From positions 10,048 through 74,047 of the forward strand of contig NZ_LLZG01000299.1 in the NCBI RefSeq assembly GCF_001509475.1: a DNA stretch of 64,000 bases, read 5' to 3'. A program made the translations under genes and the position numbers. Numbering within the stretch: position 1 is the stretch's first letter; each line of letters begins with the position of its first letter. Shown piece after piece: positions 60,795 through 64,000 of the stretch. The stretch comes from Streptomyces regalis. GTDB lineage: Bacteria; Actinomycetota; Actinomycetes; Streptomycetales; Streptomycetaceae. Below the pieces are notes generated by a model. That model was not told where the DNA came from, made no database searches, and saw only the letters and a program-made list of their open reading frames with translations.

Positions 60795-61850
60795 TCAGGG
60801 CTTCGGTGTGCGTAGTAGTGCTGCGATGTGTGCTGCGGTTGTCGACAAGTGGTGGCGGGTGTCGCGGAGTTGGTCCGGTGTTACGCCGTGGTCCCTTGCT
60901 GCGTCGCGGATGTCGTCGCGGAAGCGGTCGAGCAGGCGGTCGAGGTCGCGGGCCGGGTCGCCGGTGGGGGGCTCGTGGGCCCAGGTGGGTTCGTAGTCGG
61001 CGGGGAAGTCCTCGGGCGTCTCGGAGTAATCGGGGTGCTGCCGTGCCGACTTGGGGGTCCCGGCGTCCTGGCGGCCGAAGCCGAAGTCCCGGCCGAACTC
61101 CTTCCCGAAGTCCTTGCCGAAGTCGCCGAACTCCTTGGCCAGTTCCGTCAGGCCCTCGCGTACGCCCGTCGGCCAGTCGCCGCGTGCGAAGTGGTCCTGT
61201 ACGTGTTCCTGGACTCGGCGGGCGATGCGCTGGACCTCCTCCTGGGCCTGGGCCCGGGCGCGGTCCTGTGCCTCCTTGGCCTGGCGCCGGGCGCGCTGCG
61301 CCTCGTCGCGGGCACGGCGGCTTTCGTCCTTGGCCCGTCGGGCCTGTTCCTTCCACTCCTGCTTGGCGCGGCGCATCTCCTCCTTGGCGGCGCGCCACGC
61401 CTCCTTGTCGGTGTAGTCCGTGAAGTCGCCGAAGGGTGCTTCCGTCCTGGCGCCGCTGCCCTGGCGGGCCTCGGACGCGGCCGCCCGCATCTCGCGCCGC
61501 AGGTCGCCCGCCGCGCCGCGCACATCGGCCTGGATCTCGGCGGCGAGTTCGGCGACCGACTCCCTGATCTCCAGCTCCAGGTCGGCCAACTCGCCGCTGC
61601 GGCCGGCCAGTTCGGCGCGGCCGGCGTCCGTGATGGCGTACACCTTGCGGCCGCCCTCGGTGGTGTGGGTGACCAGGCCCTCGGCCTCCAGCTTGGCCAG
61701 GCGGGGGTAGACGGTGCCGGCCGACGGTGCGTACAGCCCCTGGAAGCGCTCCTCGAGGAGGCGGATCACCTCGTAGCCGTGGCGCGGGGCCTCGTCCAGC
61801 AGCTTCAGCAGGTAGAGGCGGAGGCGTCCGTGGGCGAAGACGGGAGGCAT
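60795..61850 (-). CDS. PadR-family regulator with long charged C-terminal region
   Basis: 351 residues, much longer than usual PadR proteins (about 110-190). The winged HTH is at the N-terminus (YLLKLLDEAPRHGYEVIRLL, SAGTVYPRLAKLEAEGLVTH). Then come a Glu/Ala-rich coiled stretch (about 95-250) with many Arg/Lys/Glu residues (RRAKDESRRARDEAQRARRQ) and a C-terminal segment. The long coiled-coil may anchor it or mediate oligomers (inference). One base lies between its ATG (61850) and the stop of the DUF4097 gene, so they form an operon. Likely autoregulates at 62906-62939. Confidence 0.9.
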   Translation of the reverse strand: MPPVFAHGRLRLYLLKLLDEAPRHGYEVIRLLEERFQGLYAPSAGTVYPRLAKLEAEGLVTHTTEGGRKVYAITDAGRAELAGRSGELADLELEIRESVAELAAEIQADVRGAAGDLRREMRAAASEARQGSGARTEAPFGDFTDYTDKEAWRAAKEEMRRAKQEWKEQARRAKDESRRARDEAQRARRQAKEAQDRARAQAQEEVQRIARRVQEHVQDHFARGDWPTGVREGLTELAKEFGDFGKDFGKEFGRDFGFGRQDAGTPKSARQHPDYSETPEDFPADYEPTWAHEPPTGDPARDLDRLLDRFRDDIRDAARDHGVTPDQLRDTRHHLSTTAAHIAALLRTPKP

Positions 61851-61851
61851 G

Positions 61852-62844
61852 TCAGAGCACCTTCTTGTCGGTCGTGCCGTCGGCCGGGGCGGCGGTGGGG
61901 CCATCGCCCTGGCCGGAGACGGAATTGTCCCCCGAGTCGTCCTGTGCGCTGCCCACCGGGTCGGTCGTCGCGTCCGTGGGTGAGGTGTTCGTGGCCGGCT
62001 CGGGCTCCTCCCATGCCTCCGCCTCCCACGGCTCGTCCTCCTTGGGCGGGCGGCGCAGCAGGGCGATCGAGCCGGAGACCGTCGTCGCCCGGAGCTTGCC
62101 GGTGCCGGCGCCGAGACGGCCGGTGATCTTGTGGGCGCCCCACTGGCCGTGGACCCTCAGGCCCTCGAAGGAGTTGGAGATCGTGCCGCTCGCGGTGTTG
62201 GCCTCGACGTCGGCGTCCGCCGGGGCCGGCAGGCGGATGGCGATCTCGCCGGAGACGCTGGTCAGCCGGACGTCGGTCGGGCCGTCCGGGTCGAGGTCGA
62301 CGATCATGGAGCCGCTGACCGAGTCGGCCTTAACCGAGGAGCCGGAGCCCTCGACGACCGTGAGGTCACCCGAGACGGAGTTGAAGCGGAGGTCGCCGGT
62401 GACGGCCTGGGCCTCCAGGTTCCCGGAGACCGTGTCGGCGCGGACCGGGCCGGACAGGGCGACGAGCGTGGTGTCGCCGGTGACGCCCTTGACGACCGAC
62501 GGGCCGTGGATCCCGGAGACCACCGCCCCGGCGCCGACCACGCCCACCTCGACGCGCGTGTCGCCCGGCACCGCCAGGGAGACCACCGCGCTGCGGCGCC
62601 AGCCCTTGCGGTCGAGCCACTTGAGGAAGCCCTTCCAGGGCAGGTCCTCGTAAGCCACCGTCAGCGTGCCGCCCTGCTGGGACACGATCAGGGGTGGGCC
62701 CTCGATCTCGGAGACCTCCAGGCGGGCGGAACCTTCGTCCGTGCCCACCACGTTCACCGTCCCGTTGACGATGCGCACATGGAGCTCGCTCACCGGCTCG
62801 TCGAAGGTGAGCTTCCTGGGCTCTGCAACGGACCACTCGGACAT
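61852..62844 (-). CDS. DUF4097 (adhesin-like beta-helix) protein, operon partner of PadR
   Basis: 330 residues from the ATG at 62844 (MSEWSVAEPRKLTFDEPVSE); no signal peptide or membrane segment. Repeated short beta motifs ending in -VSGxL or -VTGDL (for example ALSGPVRADTVSGNLEAQAV, LRFNSVSGDLTVVEG) build a right-handed beta-helix-like array. DUF4097 proteins are encoded with PadR regulators in many bacteria; role unknown. The C-terminal 60 residues are acidic and Thr/Pro-rich. First gene of the operon; upstream AT-rich repeats are likely the PadR sites. Confidence 0.88.
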   Translation of the reverse strand: MSEWSVAEPRKLTFDEPVSELHVRIVNGTVNVVGTDEGSARLEVSEIEGPPLIVSQQGGTLTVAYEDLPWKGFLKWLDRKGWRRSAVVSLAVPGDTRVEVGVVGAGAVVSGIHGPSVVKGVTGDTTLVALSGPVRADTVSGNLEAQAVTGDLRFNSVSGDLTVVEGSGSSVKADSVSGSMIVDLDPDGPTDVRLTSVSGEIAIRLPAPADADVEANTASGTISNSFEGLRVHGQWGAHKITGRLGAGTGKLRATTVSGSIALLRRPPKEDEPWEAEAWEEPEPATNTSPTDATTDPVGSAQDDSGDNSVSGQGDGPTAAPADGTTDKKVL

Positions 62845-62905
62845 GCTGCGGACCTCCTGGGCGACCGGACGCGGCCGCACGGGCCGGACCTGAACACGAC
62901 ACGCC

Positions 62906-62939
62906 ATATCGCGTCTTCCGTAAAACACGATATATCGCG
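62906..62939. promoter_or_regulatory. AT-rich repeat region upstream of DUF4097/padR (candidate PadR operator)
   Basis: ATATCGCG occurs at 62906-62913 and again at 62932-62939; CGATATATCG (62928-62937) is a perfect palindrome, and ATATCG/CGATAT form arms around 16 bases. It lies 62-95 bases before the first start codon, over the expected promoter. Confidence 0.7.
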
Positions 62940-63014
62940 GACGTCGAAAGTCAAGGCACTCGTTCGCGTGATCACAAATCACGCGAGATGGACAAACTGT
63001 CCTAGCGTGTTGTC

Positions 63015-63860
63015 ATGCCGACGGAAGAGTCCAGCGCCGCTCGCCAGGTCCGTCCCGCCCCGGGAGCCCTGCTGCTCTGCCACGCGGAGGCCGAGTCCGT
63101 CGCCCTTGCCGCGCAGCTGCTGCGCGAGCACATGCTGCTCGCGTCGGCCGGCGAGGAGTGGAGCGTGCTCGTCCCCGAGGGCACGCCCTGGCTGCAGGGC
63201 GCCGAGCCGGTCGACCGTGTCCTCACCGGCTGGGCCACCGCCCTCGCCGTCGGCGCCCCCTGGCCCGTCCTCGCCCTCTGGTGGGACGCCGACCGCGCCG
63301 GATACACCCTCGCCTCCGGCTTCCGCCGCCCCGTCGGCTACGTCTGGCTCGCCAACGGCACCCCGGCCGGCGAGGACGAGGCCATGCACACCTTCGCCGG
63401 CCGGCTCGGCCTCGATCCGGTGCTGGACGTGCAGTCCCTCGACGAACTGACGGAACCCGACCCCGCGGCCGACGCACGGGCACGCATGCGTGGCCTGCTC
63501 GCCGTCCTCACGCGCGCGGGCGTGTCCCTGCCCGACGGCCTCGCCCCCGGCGAGAGCGCCGACCGCCTCCACGAGGCCGTCCGCCGCCACCCGCACGTCC
63601 GCATCGAGCGGGCGGGGGGCTGGCGCAACGCCTTGCGCGCGGAACTCGACGCCGTCGAAGGCAGCCGCCTCGGCCACTGGCTGCCCTGGGGCGGCGGCCC
63701 GCAGTCCCACCGGCTCGCCCTGGCCCAGGTCGCGGCCGGTCTGCCCGTCACGGTCTGGGGCCTGCGGCGCCGCAGCACCGGCTGGATCGCCGCGGGCGTG
63801 GTGCTGCTGGCGCAGGGCGCGCTGGGGTTGGCGTACGCCCTCGCGCACCCGCGCGACTGA
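63015..63860 (+). CDS. Conserved Streptomyces hypothetical protein with C-terminal membrane helix, 281 aa
   Basis: Starts MPTEESSAARQVRPAPGALL at the ATG 63015. The first ~110 residues are mixed alpha/beta with no known motif (LLLCHAEAESVALAAQLLRE, WPVLALWWDADRAGYTLASG), then a long loop. The last 30 residues form a hydrophobic helix (STGWIAAGVVLLAQGALGLA), ending AHPRD, which suggests a membrane-anchored protein facing inward. The family is unknown to me. It is divergent from the PadR/DUF4097 operon, sharing the region with the AT-rich sites. Confidence 0.7.
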   Translation: MPTEESSAARQVRPAPGALLLCHAEAESVALAAQLLREHMLLASAGEEWSVLVPEGTPWLQGAEPVDRVLTGWATALAVGAPWPVLALWWDADRAGYTLASGFRRPVGYVWLANGTPAGEDEAMHTFAGRLGLDPVLDVQSLDELTEPDPAADARARMRGLLAVLTRAGVSLPDGLAPGESADRLHEAVRRHPHVRIERAGGWRNALRAELDAVEGSRLGHWLPWGGGPQSHRLALAQVAAGLPVTVWGLRRRSTGWIAAGVVLLAQGALGLAYALAHPRD

Positions 63861-64000
63861 GGCCGGCCGACGCAGGGGCGGCTTGGTGCGGCATCCGTTA
63901 CCAAGAGCCTCAGTGGCTCTCAGCAATCCTGGCGTTTCCGCCCGGAAGGTCCGTACCGCCCAGCTCGGCGGCTTACGGTCCGCGCTTCAGCGACCACCGC
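63861..64000. other. End of window, gene-free
   Basis: The last 140 bases contain no supported coding frame or regulatory site; the next gene lies beyond the window. Confidence 0.5.

Overview
This 64 kb window is chromosomal DNA of a Streptomyces or very close relative. GC content is about 70% with strong third-position GC bias, and GTG starts are frequent. Genus markers include dasR-dasABC, wblE, the prsH-sigH pair, nickel superoxide dismutase, albaflavenone genes and a family 2B encapsulin. From memory, the gene order follows the S. coelicolor core around SCO5220-SCO5265 (SCO5222/5223 albaflavenone, SCO5231 dasR, SCO5240 wblE, SCO5243 sigH, SCO5254 sodN, SCO5261 malic enzyme), with local insertions. 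No rRNA, tRNA, IS element, integrase or CRISPR array was seen.

Layout. 1-2.3 kb: end of an HD-domain gene, a TPR protein and peptide deformylase. 2.5-5.0 kb: epi-isozizaene synthase and CYP170A-type P450 (albaflavenone). 5.0-6.5 kb: a decay patch with a broken AraC/nrdS-like regulator, a 57-codon membrane ORF and a broken secreted-protein gene. 6.5-10.2 kb: class Ia ribonucleotide reductase nrdAB, with a cobalamin riboswitch and two NrdR boxes. 10.2-15.1 kb: GNAT, an SSS monocarboxylate-type symporter with a DUF3311 partner, and carbon-starvation permease cstA with its YbdD partner. 15.2-23.3 kb: aminosugar locus of dasR, dasABC, GH3 hexosaminidase, nagB and a SIS protein, with at least six DasR-type sites in or near it. 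23.3-24.8 kb: divergent SDR/TetR pair with twin operators. 25.2-31.4 kb: PdtaS-type kinase, wblE, lipid kinase, anti-sigma/sigma pair prsH-sigH and a zinc-finger protein. 31.5-37.7 kb: Na+/H+ antiporter, a frameshifted TIR-NB-ARC-TPR (STAND, defence-type) gene, a PLP enzyme and a broken amidase. 38.0-40.7 kb: encapsulin shell plus polyprenyl diphosphate synthase cargo candidate. 41-46.3 kb: GNAT, TetR/DHFR-like pair, ECF42 sigma factor with DGPF partner, DUF952, a 40-residue TTA-containing ORF and a VOC protein. 46.4-49.5 kb: Pit phosphate permease and a GT39 membrane glycosyltransferase. 49.8-53.6 kb: GNAT remnant, MerR, sodN/sodX, CGNR protein and methyltransferase. 53.8-56.5 kb: polar amino-acid ABC transporter. 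57.1-64 kb: malic enzyme, MDR oxidoreductase, leaderless HTH-Clp_N operon, PadR-DUF4097 operon and a conserved hypothetical.

How it works together. The das/nag block imports chitobiose-type sugars (DasABC), cleaves them (GH3) and feeds GlcN-6-P into glycolysis (NagB); DasR sites tie these to one regulator, and one orphan site near 24.95 kb points to an extra target. nrdAB shows two layered controls: NrdR at the promoter and cobalamin on the leader. The strongest leads beyond known biology are the orphan DasR site, the leaderless HTH/Clp_N operon with paired operators, the split TIR-STAND gene, the encapsulin/prenyl-synthase pair, and five broken genes (AraC, secreted protein, TIR-STAND, amidase, GNAT).
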